Origin: an uncultured Dehalococcoidia bacterium
GTDB lineage: Bacteria; Chloroflexota; Dehalococcoidia; Bin125
NCBI GenBank assembly: GCA_958295515.1
Contig: CATQGW010000005.1
Coordinates: forward strand, 124,001-188,000
DNA: 64,000 bases
Direction of reading: 5' to 3'
The position numbers and the translations under genes are program-made. Positions 32,028 to 39,432 of this stretch are shown here, in pieces. The notes under the pieces are model-generated. The model was not told where the DNA came from, searched no databases, and was given only the letters and a program-made list of their open reading frames with translations. Numbering within the stretch: the stretch's first letter is position 1; each line of letters starts with the position of its first letter.

Positions 32028-35000
32028 ATGCGGGGACGGCTGGCGGGCGAGATTATGCGGCTGGGAATGCGGCGGGTGCTGTCGGCGCCGCGGCTCTCGG
32101 CGGTGCTGCTGATCGGCTCGCTGCTGGCGGTGGCGCTGGCGTCGGCGGCGCCGATCTTCATCGAGGCGGTGCGGGATCTGGGGCTGCGTCAGCTGCTGGA
32201 GGAGAGCGAGCCGACGGATTTGGATCTGCGCTTCCTGCAATCGGGGATTGCGGCGGACCGGACGGCGGTCGAGCAGGTGCGGGGGGTGCTGGAGCAGGAG
32301 GCGCGGGAGGCGGCGGGCGGGCTGATCGTGGGTGAGACATTTGCGCTGCGCAGCGGCGGTTATGTCATTCGCCGCTCGGAGCAGGCGGGCGACGCGGCGG
32401 AAGAGGAGGAGGAGCGGCTGCACGCCACCTTTACGGCGCAGAACGATCTCGCCGAACGGGTGCAGCTGAGCGCGGGGCGGCTGCCGCAGGCGGAGCGCGC
32501 GGACGGGGCGATCGAGATTGCGCTGGAAGCGGGGCAGGCGGCGGCGTTCGGGCTGGGTGTGGGGGATGAGCTGACGGTGCAGCCCTTCTGGCTGGGCGCG
32601 CCGGCGGAGAGCGGGGCGGTGGTGGTGGGGGTGTTCGAGCCGCCGGAGGCGCTGCGCGCGTGGTCGACGCTCGACAGCGGTTTCCTGCCGCTCTCGGCGC
32701 GGGAGAGCGAGTTGCGGCTGTGGGCGGCGCAGGAGGATCTGCTGGGGCGGCTGGCGGATCAGTCGCCGACGCTGCGGCTGGCGCTGTTGCAGCGCTTCCG
32801 GCTTGATGTCTCGGGGCTGGTTGCGGAGTCGGCGGATGCGGCGGGGGAGCGTTTGGGCGTGATGGAAACCCGTCTGGCGCAGCAGCTGCCGGGGCTGGCG
32901 CAGGGTTCGGAGTTGACGGCGCTGCTGACGCGCTTCCAGGAGCGTTTCCGCTTCGCGCAGGGGACGCTGCTGATGGTGGTGTTGCAGCTGGTGGGTGCGG
33001 TGCTGGCCTACTCGGTGATCGCGGCGGCGATGCTGGCGGAGCAGCGCACGGAGGACACGGCGTGGCTGCGCAGCCGAGGGGCGCGGCGGCGCGATGTGGC
33101 GCTGCTGCATCTGGTGGAAGCGGCGGTGCTGACGCTGCCGGCGGTGGTGCTGGGTCCGTTGATTGGGATGGGCTTGGTCTCGCTGCTGGGGCTGGTGCCG
33201 CCGTTCGACGAGGCGCTGGGCGGCGGGCTGCTGCCGGTGCGCTTGCCGGCGCTGGCCTGGTATGTGGCGCTGGGGGCGGGCGGTCTGGCGCTGCTGGCGC
33301 AGGCGCTGCCGGCGTACCGCGCGACGGGGCAGACGATCGTGACCACGCGGCGGGCGCGGGGGCGGCCGGCGGAGTCGTGGCGGCAGCGGGTGTTGGTCGA
33401 TGTGGCGATCGTGGCGCTGGGGGCGCTGCTGATCTTCGAGCTGCAATTTTCGGGCGGGCCGGTGGATACGCCGCTGGTGGGCGAGACACGGTTGGAGTGG
33501 CTGGCGGTGGTGACGCCGACGGTGCTGATGGCGGTGGTGGGACTGGCGGTGCTGAGATTATTCCCGGCGGTGATGCGCGCGGCGGCGCGTCTGGCGACGG
33601 CCTGGCGCTGGCTGACGCCGCTGCTGGGCGCGTGGTATCTGGGGCGCACGCCGACGCACTACGCGCGGACGGTGCTGCTGCTGGCGATCGCGGGCGCGCT
33701 GGCGGTCTTCGCCGGCTCGTTCCGGGGCACGCTGGAGTCGTCCTATCAGTCGCGCTCGCTGCACGCGGCGGGATCACAGCTGCGGCTGCTGGAGCCGGTC
33801 TCGGAGCAGGTCCGGCCGGAGCAGGTGGCTGAGCGGACCGGTCGGAATCCGGCGCGGGTGAGCCGGGTGGGCGCGGTGTTCGACGGGGACGAGGAGTCGG
33901 GGCTGCTCCAGCTGGCGGCGTTGGACGCGCAGATCGTGGCTGCGCAGATGGCCGAGGGTGGGGTGGACTGGAGCGTCGAACCCGAGCGATTGCGTGCGCT
34001 CGGAAGCCCGTCCGAACCGATTGAGCGCGCGGTGATTGAGGAATTGGCGGGGCGGATCGTGCTGCGCGTACAGGTGGAGCGGGTGCAGAGCCTGACCTAT
34101 TTCACGGCGCGTTTCCGCGACGCGAACGGGCGCTACTGGGGCTATGTGATCGGGGCGGTCGATGTGGAGCCGCCGGAGAGCGCCGGGGAGGAGCCGCGGC
34201 TGCTGCTGAGCGACGGCGGGGGGCTTGCGGTCGCCGGCGGCGAGGATGTGCGGGAGTGGAACGATATTTCGGTTTCGTTGTTCGCGGATCCGGCGTTCCT
34301 GCTCGCGCCCGAAGGGCTGCAATTTGTGGAGTCGCGGGGACGCTTCCGGCCGGGCGTGGCGGCGCGGCCGGTCGCGCCGCTGACGCTGATCTCGATTGAT
34401 CTGGCGGGGGCGCGGGGGGCGGGGAAGATCGCGATCGACGAGCTTGCGTATGAGCGGCGGGGCGAGCGGGTGGTGTTGGAAGGCTTCGACGCGGGGCACG
34501 GCTGGGAGGCGACGCCGCTGGCGGTGGGGGCGGCGCCGGTGGATCGGCTGACGGCGGCGGCGAATCCGGCGCAGCTGCAGGACGCTTACGGAGGGGCGGT
34601 GGAGTATGCCTGGACGCCGGAGGTGGCGTCGCTGCGGGGCATCCGCTACGCGGACAGCCAGGCGCCGCTGCCGGTGCTGCTGAGCGAGACGGCGCTGGAG
34701 CAGGGGCGGCTGGAGATGGGCGATCTGGTGCGTCTGCGGGTGGGCACTGCGCCGATGGTCTTCCGAGTGGAGGGGGTGTTTGAGCAGTTTCCGACCTGGG
34801 ATCCGGGCGTGGGTCCGCCGCTGGTGATCGTGGATCGGGAGGCGCTGTTCGAGCGGCTCTTCTCGAGCGCGGCGGCGGGCACCTCGCTGGCGGTGCTGGA
34901 CGAGCTGTGGATTGACGCGCCGCTGGCGGTCGTCGCGCCGCTGCTGGCGGAGGCGGAGATTCCGCTGGGGGCGGCGGAGATCATCACGGTTGAGGCGGCG

Positions 35001-35459
35001 CGGGCGGAGATTGAGGCGGATCCGCTGCTGGTGGCGGCCTGGAACGGGGTGTTCATCGGAGCGCTGGCGGCGGTGGGGGTGGCGGCCTCGTTCGGGCTGG
35101 TGGTGCTGATGTCGGTCACGGCGCAGGCGCGGCGGGTGGAGTTCGCGGTGTGCCAGAGCGTGGGGATGAGCGTGCGGCAGATTTTGGGGCTGATCGCGAT
35201 CGAGCAGGTGGCGGTGATCGTGGTGGGTCTGGGGGCGGGGTTGATTGTGGGGACGCAGGCGGGACGGATTCTGCTGGACTTCTTCGCGCTGACGCCGGAG
35301 GGTCGTGATGTGGCGCCGCCGCTGGAGTTCTTGGTGGACTGGGAGACGGTGGGGATTCAGTTTGGGGCGCTGGCGGGGTTGTTTGCGCTCAATCTGGGGG
35401 CGTTTCTGCTGTTTCTGCGTCGGATTGAGCTGCACGGTGCGCTGCGGTTGGCGGCTTGA
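32028..35459 (+). CDS. Very large FtsX-type ABC transporter permease (2)
   Basis: 1143 residues from the ATG at 32028 (GGGAGGACTGAG upstream); the track ORF begins 13 codons earlier inside the previous gene. An N-terminal span LSAVLLIGSLLAVALASAAP is followed by an extracellular domain. The membrane block around 320-560 includes RTEDTAWLRSRGARRRDVALLHLVEAAVLT, and a C-terminal FtsX domain has QSVGMSVRQILGLIAIEQVAVIV. It is paralogous in layout to the preceding permease, so the two could form a heterodimer. The ATPase must come from elsewhere in the genome. Substrate unknown; lipoprotein or surface-polymer export would be typical for the fold. Confidence 0.85.
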   Translation: MRGRLAGEIMRLGMRRVLSAPRLSAVLLIGSLLAVALASAAPIFIEAVRDLGLRQLLEESEPTDLDLRFLQSGIAADRTAVEQVRGVLEQEAREAAGGLIVGETFALRSGGYVIRRSEQAGDAAEEEEERLHATFTAQNDLAERVQLSAGRLPQAERADGAIEIALEAGQAAAFGLGVGDELTVQPFWLGAPAESGAVVVGVFEPPEALRAWSTLDSGFLPLSARESELRLWAAQEDLLGRLADQSPTLRLALLQRFRLDVSGLVAESADAAGERLGVMETRLAQQLPGLAQGSELTALLTRFQERFRFAQGTLLMVVLQLVGAVLAYSVIAAAMLAEQRTEDTAWLRSRGARRRDVALLHLVEAAVLTLPAVVLGPLIGMGLVSLLGLVPPFDEALGGGLLPVRLPALAWYVALGAGGLALLAQALPAYRATGQTIVTTRRARGRPAESWRQRVLVDVAIVALGALLIFELQFSGGPVDTPLVGETRLEWLAVVTPTVLMAVVGLAVLRLFPAVMRAAARLATAWRWLTPLLGAWYLGRTPTHYARTVLLLAIAGALAVFAGSFRGTLESSYQSRSLHAAGSQLRLLEPVSEQVRPEQVAERTGRNPARVSRVGAVFDGDEESGLLQLAALDAQIVAAQMAEGGVDWSVEPERLRALGSPSEPIERAVIEELAGRIVLRVQVERVQSLTYFTARFRDANGRYWGYVIGAVDVEPPESAGEEPRLLLSDGGGLAVAGGEDVREWNDISVSLFADPAFLLAPEGLQFVESRGRFRPGVAARPVAPLTLISIDLAGARGAGKIAIDELAYERRGERVVLEGFDAGHGWEATPLAVGAAPVDRLTAAANPAQLQDAYGGAVEYAWTPEVASLRGIRYADSQAPLPVLLSETALEQGRLEMGDLVRLRVGTAPMVFRVEGVFEQFPTWDPGVGPPLVIVDREALFERLFSSAAAGTSLAVLDELWIDAPLAVVAPLLAEAEIPLGAAEIITVEAARAEIEADPLLVAAWNGVFIGALAAVGVAASFGLVVLMSVTAQARRVEFAVCQSVGMSVRQILGLIAIEQVAVIVVGLGAGLIVGTQAGRILLDFFALTPEGRDVAPPLEFLVDWETVGIQFGALAGLFALNLGAFLLFLRRIELHGALRLAA

Positions 35460-35468
35460 GTGGGGGGT

Positions 35469-35574
35469 GCTCTGTCATTGCCGCGTTCCGCCGCGGCAAT
35501 CTCGCTGGGTGGTGGGGCGATTGTTGGTGCTGGTCACGGCGTCATACCCGCGGCGGGGCGCGGGTATGACGGAA
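35469..35574 (+). repeat. Paired type A + type B element
   Basis: TCTGTCATTGCCGCGTTCCG then CCGCGGCAATCTCGC (type A), followed by type B GTCACGGCGTCATACCCGCG ... CGGGTATGACGGA. It sits between the permease stop and the converging DUF4389 gene. Confidence 0.82.
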
Positions 35575-35603
35575 GTGGCGGGGTGGTGCGGCTCGCGGGT
35601 CCT

Positions 35604-36191
35604 TTAGGCGCTGAGGCGGAAGGGGGGGTAGCGGTCGGTGACCATGAGGAAGGCGTAGGCGCCTACGCGGAGGTTGTAGCGCTGGACGCCGACTACGAAG
35701 TTGAAGAGCGGGCGGGGGTAGGCGCCGGTGAAGAGGATGGCGAGCCAGGCGATGATTTCGGCGATTGTGGCGAGGAGCGTCAGGACGACCATCACGATGT
35801 AGTGGGGCAGCGCGAGGATCCATTTGACGATGGGCAGGAAGCGGTTGAGATCGGTGGCGGCGTTGGGGTAGTCGAGCTCGAGGTGGACGGACTGTTCGTC
35901 CTCGGTGGAGGGGTATTGGTCGGTGAGCAGGGCGAGGTAGGCGTAGATGCGGCCCTGGAAGCGGGAGAATTCGAGGTTGAAGTCGAACCACCAGCGCGGG
36001 TACTTCTTGCGAACCACGATCAGCAGCAGGGTGGGCAGCACGATCGCGTTGTTGGACTGGCTCATGACCCACATGAGGATGAACAGCGGGATCGCGAGGA
36101 TGAGCCGCAGCAGGGTGGTGACCCGGTTCAGGCTCTGGGGGTAGTCGATCTCCAATCGAGCTGGGTAGGCGTCGGTCGGTTGGGTGCTCAT
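35604..36191 (-). CDS. DUF4389 membrane protein
   Basis: 195 residues. YPARLEIDYPQSLNRVTTLLRLILAIPLFI and the second copy of the same pattern, SVHLELDYPNAATDLNRFLPIVKWILALPHYIV, are the two tandem DUF4389 units. RYPRPLFNFVVGVQRYNLRVGAYAFLMVTDRYPPF closes the protein. Three to four hydrophobic segments place it in the membrane. Function unknown. The ATG follows GCAGGGAGCGCGCC and lies 38 bases after the DinB stop, same direction, so the two are likely co-transcribed. Confidence 0.88.
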   Translation of the reverse strand: MSTQPTDAYPARLEIDYPQSLNRVTTLLRLILAIPLFILMWVMSQSNNAIVLPTLLLIVVRKKYPRWWFDFNLEFSRFQGRIYAYLALLTDQYPSTEDEQSVHLELDYPNAATDLNRFLPIVKWILALPHYIVMVVLTLLATIAEIIAWLAILFTGAYPRPLFNFVVGVQRYNLRVGAYAFLMVTDRYPPFRLSA

Positions 36192-36229
36192 GGCGCGCTC
36201 CCTGCGTGCGTCGGGGGTGGGGCGGGTCG

Positions 36230-36724
36230 CTACAGCCTAATCGAATTCTTGCCAAGAGTTCGCTCAATCTGGCGCAGGTGGAAGAGTTGGTGGTCGGCGA
36301 CGGTGAGCGCCATGGTGCGGAGCGAGAGGTCGATGATGTCGCCGTCGACGGAGACGTTGGCGGGCTCGCGCAGTTGGGCGCTGTCGAGGCCGTCGAGCAG
36401 GCGCAGGGTGTCCTCGCGCACGGCGGCGGCGGCCCAGCGGAGTTCGGCGAGGCTGAGCTTGGATTCGGTGTCGGGCAGGGTGATGCCGCCGATGCTCGGC
36501 ACGGGGAGAGCGGGCGCGACGGCGCGGCGCAGTTCAAGCAGCTGGGGTTGCAGCCAACGCTCGGCGTGGATGAGGTGCAGGAGGATTTGGGCGACGGACC
36601 ATTCGTTGGGGGCGAGGCGGCGCTGGAGGTCGTCTTCGCTGAGCGAGTCGAGCAGCGCGCCGAGCGCCTGGAGGTTGGCGCGCAGCTCGGCGAGCACGGC
36701 GTCGGTCAGTTCGGTTGCGGTCAT
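36230..36724 (-). CDS. DinB family metal-dependent protein
   Basis: 164 residues from the ATG at 36724. The four-helix DinB fold is suggested by NEWSVAQILLHLIHAERWLQ, and by the His-containing end ADHQLFHLRQIERTLG. The His residues in LLHLIHAE and HQLFHLRQ are those expected to bind a divalent metal. DinB/YfiT proteins include thiol transferases (bacillithiol or mycothiol) and many of unknown role. It is head to head with the DUF309-dUTPase fusion gene (57 bases apart). The track's 440-residue ORF includes non-coding sequence upstream. Confidence 0.83.
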   Translation of the reverse strand: MTATELTDAVLAELRANLQALGALLDSLSEDDLQRRLAPNEWSVAQILLHLIHAERWLQPQLLELRRAVAPALPVPSIGGITLPDTESKLSLAELRWAAAAVREDTLRLLDGLDSAQLREPANVSVDGDIIDLSLRTMALTVADHQLFHLRQIERTLGKNSIRL

Positions 36725-36781
36725 CGGCGGGACACTCTCGGCTAGCCTGCGGGCACGGTAGCGGGCGGGGGAGGAAGCGCC

Positions 36782-37669
36782 GTGGCGCGTGTCGAGGTGA
36801 TTCCCACGCGGGCGGAGCAGTTGGCGCTGGAGCCGAGTATTCCGGCGCGTCACCGGCTGCTGCTGGCGCAGGGGGCGGAGCAGTGGGAGGCGGGGCAGTT
36901 TTTCGACGCGCACGAGACGTGGGAGGAGATTTGGCAGGAGGAGCGGCGGTCGATTCGCAGCTTCTGGCAGGGGCTGATTCTGCTCGCGGCGGGGCTGCAT
37001 CACTGGCGCGGGAAGGGCAATCCGAAGGGTTTGCAGATCAAGCTGGCGAGCGGGGTGGAGCGGCTCGCGCCCTACGCGCCGGGCTATGCGGGGGTTGATG
37101 TGGGGGCGGTGATCGCGGACGCGGCGCGGTTGCAGCGCGAGGCGGTGGGGCTCAGCGCGGAACAGCTGATCGCTGTTCCGGACGAGGGGTTTCCGCCGTT
37201 TCGCTGGCTGGGCGCGCAGCCGCTGGGAGCAGAACCGCTGTTGGTGCGGCGGCTGCGGCCGAGCGCGCGGCTGCCCAGCCGCGCGACCGAGGGCAGCTCG
37301 GGGTTGGATCTGTACGCGGATTTGGGCGGCGAGGGCGAATCGATGCTGCTGACGGCGTCGGTCGCGCTGGTGGGGACGGGGGTGGCAATTCAGCCGCCGC
37401 GCGGTGCGGAGGCGCAGATTCGTCCGCGTTCGAGCTTTTCGCGGCAGGGCATCGATACCTCGTGGGGGACGATCGACGGAGACTACCGTGGGGAGCTGCT
37501 GGTGGGGCTGGCGCTGCGGGGCGGGCACGGGCGGGAGCGTCGGATTCGGCATGGGGAGCGGATTGCGCAGCTGGTGGTGGCGCCGGTGTTGTTATGTCCG
37601 GTGGTGGAGGTGGATGCGCTGGAGGCGAGTGGACGCGGGGCGGGCGGCTTCGGCTCGACGGGGCGCTGA
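36782..37669 (+). CDS. dut: DUF309-dUTPase fusion protein
   Basis: 295 residues from GTG 36782 (GGGGGAGGAAGCGCC). The first half (about 22-95) is a DUF309 domain: FFDAHETWEEIWQEE ... FWQGLILLAAGLHHWRGKGNPKGL. The second half (about 150-295) is a trimeric dUTPase with all five motifs: SSGLDLYA, RPRSSFSRQG, GTIDGDYRGEL (catalytic Asp), GERIAQLVVAP and RGAGGFGSTGR. dUTPase hydrolyses dUTP to dUMP and keeps uracil out of DNA. DUF309 is usually a stand-alone protein of unknown role, so the fusion is uncommon. The fluoride-channel gene starts two bases after its stop. Confidence 0.9.
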   Translation: MARVEVIPTRAEQLALEPSIPARHRLLLAQGAEQWEAGQFFDAHETWEEIWQEERRSIRSFWQGLILLAAGLHHWRGKGNPKGLQIKLASGVERLAPYAPGYAGVDVGAVIADAARLQREAVGLSAEQLIAVPDEGFPPFRWLGAQPLGAEPLLVRRLRPSARLPSRATEGSSGLDLYADLGGEGESMLLTASVALVGTGVAIQPPRGAEAQIRPRSSFSRQGIDTSWGTIDGDYRGELLVGLALRGGHGRERRIRHGERIAQLVVAPVLLCPVVEVDALEASGRGAGGFGSTGR

Positions 37670-37671
37670 GG

Positions 37672-38034
37672 GTGACGCTGCTGGCGATCGCGCTGGGCGG
37701 CGCGGCGGGGGCGGTGCTGCGCTATCTGCTGGCCGAGGGGATTGGGCGGATCGAGCGCTTTCCGCTGGGCACGCTGGTGGTCAATGTGAGCGGGGCGTTG
37801 GCGCTGGGGTTGGCGGCGACGCTGCTGCTGGAGCGGGTGCAGGTTTCGGAGGCGCTGCGGCTGGGGATCACGGTGGGTCTGCTGGGCGGATACACGACGT
37901 TTTCGACGATTCAGCTGGAGGTGCTACAGCTGCTCGACGAGGGGCGCTGGCCGGTGGCGCTGCTCTACGCGCTGGTGACGCCGGCGGCGGGGCTGGCGGC
38001 GGTTTGGATTGGGCAGCAGCTGGCGCGCATCTAA
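37672..38034 (+). CDS. crcB: Fluoride channel Fluc/CrcB
   Basis: 120 residues from GTG 37672, two bases after the dUTPase stop. Four membrane spans carry the family motifs GGAAGAVLRYLLAE, TLVVNVSGALALG (pore Asn) and GLLGGYTTFSTIQLE (the GGxTTFST box with central Na+ site). Fluc proteins are dual-topology dimers that let cytoplasmic fluoride leave the cell. No fluoride riboswitch is visible because the gene sits directly behind dut in an operon. The track ORF start inside dut is not used. Confidence 0.92.
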   Translation: MTLLAIALGGAAGAVLRYLLAEGIGRIERFPLGTLVVNVSGALALGLAATLLLERVQVSEALRLGITVGLLGGYTTFSTIQLEVLQLLDEGRWPVALLYALVTPAAGLAAVWIGQQLARI

Positions 38035-38074
38035 GCGGGCAATCGCGCTAGAGTGAGATCGGCGGGGTGCGGAC

Positions 38075-39373
38075 ATGCCCATGATCCGCTCCGATCAGAA
38101 CGAGCACGACAGAGTGCGCTCGACGCGCGTCTTTTTCTTGGGGTTGTTGCTGCTGCTCGGCGCAGCGCTGGCGCTCTCGGCCTGTTTCGGCGGGGACGAC
38201 GCGCCGCAGGCAGCGCCGACGCCACCGCCGGCTTCCGACGATCCGCAGCCGAGCCAGCAGCCCGCGGCGGCGCAGCAGACGGAGCAGCCCGACGAGCCGC
38301 AGGCGGTCAGCGCGACCGAGCCGCAGGAGCAGGCGGCGGAGCCGCAGGCCGATGAAGAAGCTGCGGAGCCTGAGCCGACGGCGACCAATGAGTACGTCGT
38401 GCAGGCCGGCGACACGCTGGCGGATATCGCGTATGCGCACGACGTGCGGCTTGACGACCTGATTCAGCTGAACAACATTCAGAATCCCAACCTGCTGCGG
38501 GTGGGACAGCGGCTGCTGATTCCGAGCGACGAACCGGCTGAGGCGGCGGCGGTCGCCGCTCCGACCGGCGGGGAGAGCACGGAGGAGGAGCAGCAGGAAG
38601 GCGAGCAGGCGGAGGCGGTCGAGACGCCGACGGTGAGTCTGCCGAACACGGCGCTGGCGCTGGCGACGCCGACCAGCACATCGGCGAGTCAGTTTTCGCA
38701 GCCGGGGCCGGACGCGACGACGAACACGATCCCCACGCCGCCGGCGAATTTCATCCAATACGGCGTCGACGCGCTGCCGTGGCTGCAGGGGCGCGGGACG
38801 GTTGATGAGATTCTGCCGATCTTCTTCGCCTGGCCGATGCCGCCGCTGGTGGTGGGCAACAACCGGCTCAATCTGGTGGACACGAACGGGAACGGTCTGT
38901 TCTCGGCGGCGATGGTGTTTACGGACCCGAACTCGTTCGGGGCGGCGGTGCCGTTCTCGAATCTGGTCGTCTACGACCCGGTGCCGGGGCGGGCGGATCG
39001 CTATCGGATCGGCTATGACCACCGTCTGGCCTACGGGCGCGAGGTGCAGGGCTTGCAGCTGCTGAGCGATTTGGATTTGAGCGGCGACGCGATCCGCGAC
39101 ATCACGTTCCGCGAGATTTCCTGCGCGGGCGAGGTCTGCACGAGCGCGTTCTATGTGCTGCGGGGCAGCGGCGACGGCTACCAGGTGGTGACCGGTCCGG
39201 ACGCGCAGATCAACGCGGTGAGCGCAATTCAGGTGGTCGACGGAACGGCGGACGGGGTGCCGGATCTGATTGCGACGGGGGTTTCGGCGGAAGACGGGGA
39301 GACGTATTCGTTCACGCTTGCGGTGCAGGCGGGGGCGCTGGTTGAGGTGTCGCGCATTGCGCAGTCGAACTGA
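38075..39373 (+). CDS. LysM-domain lipoprotein
   Basis: 432 residues. Signal sequence VFFLGLLLLLGAALALSAC with lipobox LSAC (Cys37), then a long Pro/Gln/Glu-rich linker (40-105), then one LysM domain (106-151: NEYVVQAGDTLADIAYAHDV ... LLRVGQRLLIPSD). LysM binds peptidoglycan or chitin-like glycans. A second linker leads to a C-terminal domain of about 190 residues (NNRLNLVDTNGNGLFSAAMVF ... VVDGTADGVPDLIATG) that has repeat-like D-x-[DN]-G loops and may be a small beta-propeller or Ca-binding module. It is a cell-surface protein. No enzyme motif seen. Confidence 0.85.
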   Translation: MPMIRSDQNEHDRVRSTRVFFLGLLLLLGAALALSACFGGDDAPQAAPTPPPASDDPQPSQQPAAAQQTEQPDEPQAVSATEPQEQAAEPQADEEAAEPEPTATNEYVVQAGDTLADIAYAHDVRLDDLIQLNNIQNPNLLRVGQRLLIPSDEPAEAAAVAAPTGGESTEEEQQEGEQAEAVETPTVSLPNTALALATPTSTSASQFSQPGPDATTNTIPTPPANFIQYGVDALPWLQGRGTVDEILPIFFAWPMPPLVVGNNRLNLVDTNGNGLFSAAMVFTDPNSFGAAVPFSNLVVYDPVPGRADRYRIGYDHRLAYGREVQGLQLLSDLDLSGDAIRDITFREISCAGEVCTSAFYVLRGSGDGYQVVTGPDAQINAVSAIQVVDGTADGVPDLIATGVSAEDGETYSFTLAVQAGALVEVSRIAQSN

Positions 39374-39432
39374 GGGGGCGTCGCAGCGGCGCTAGACGAC
39401 CGTAAATTCGCGGGGCGCGATACTGAGCGCTC

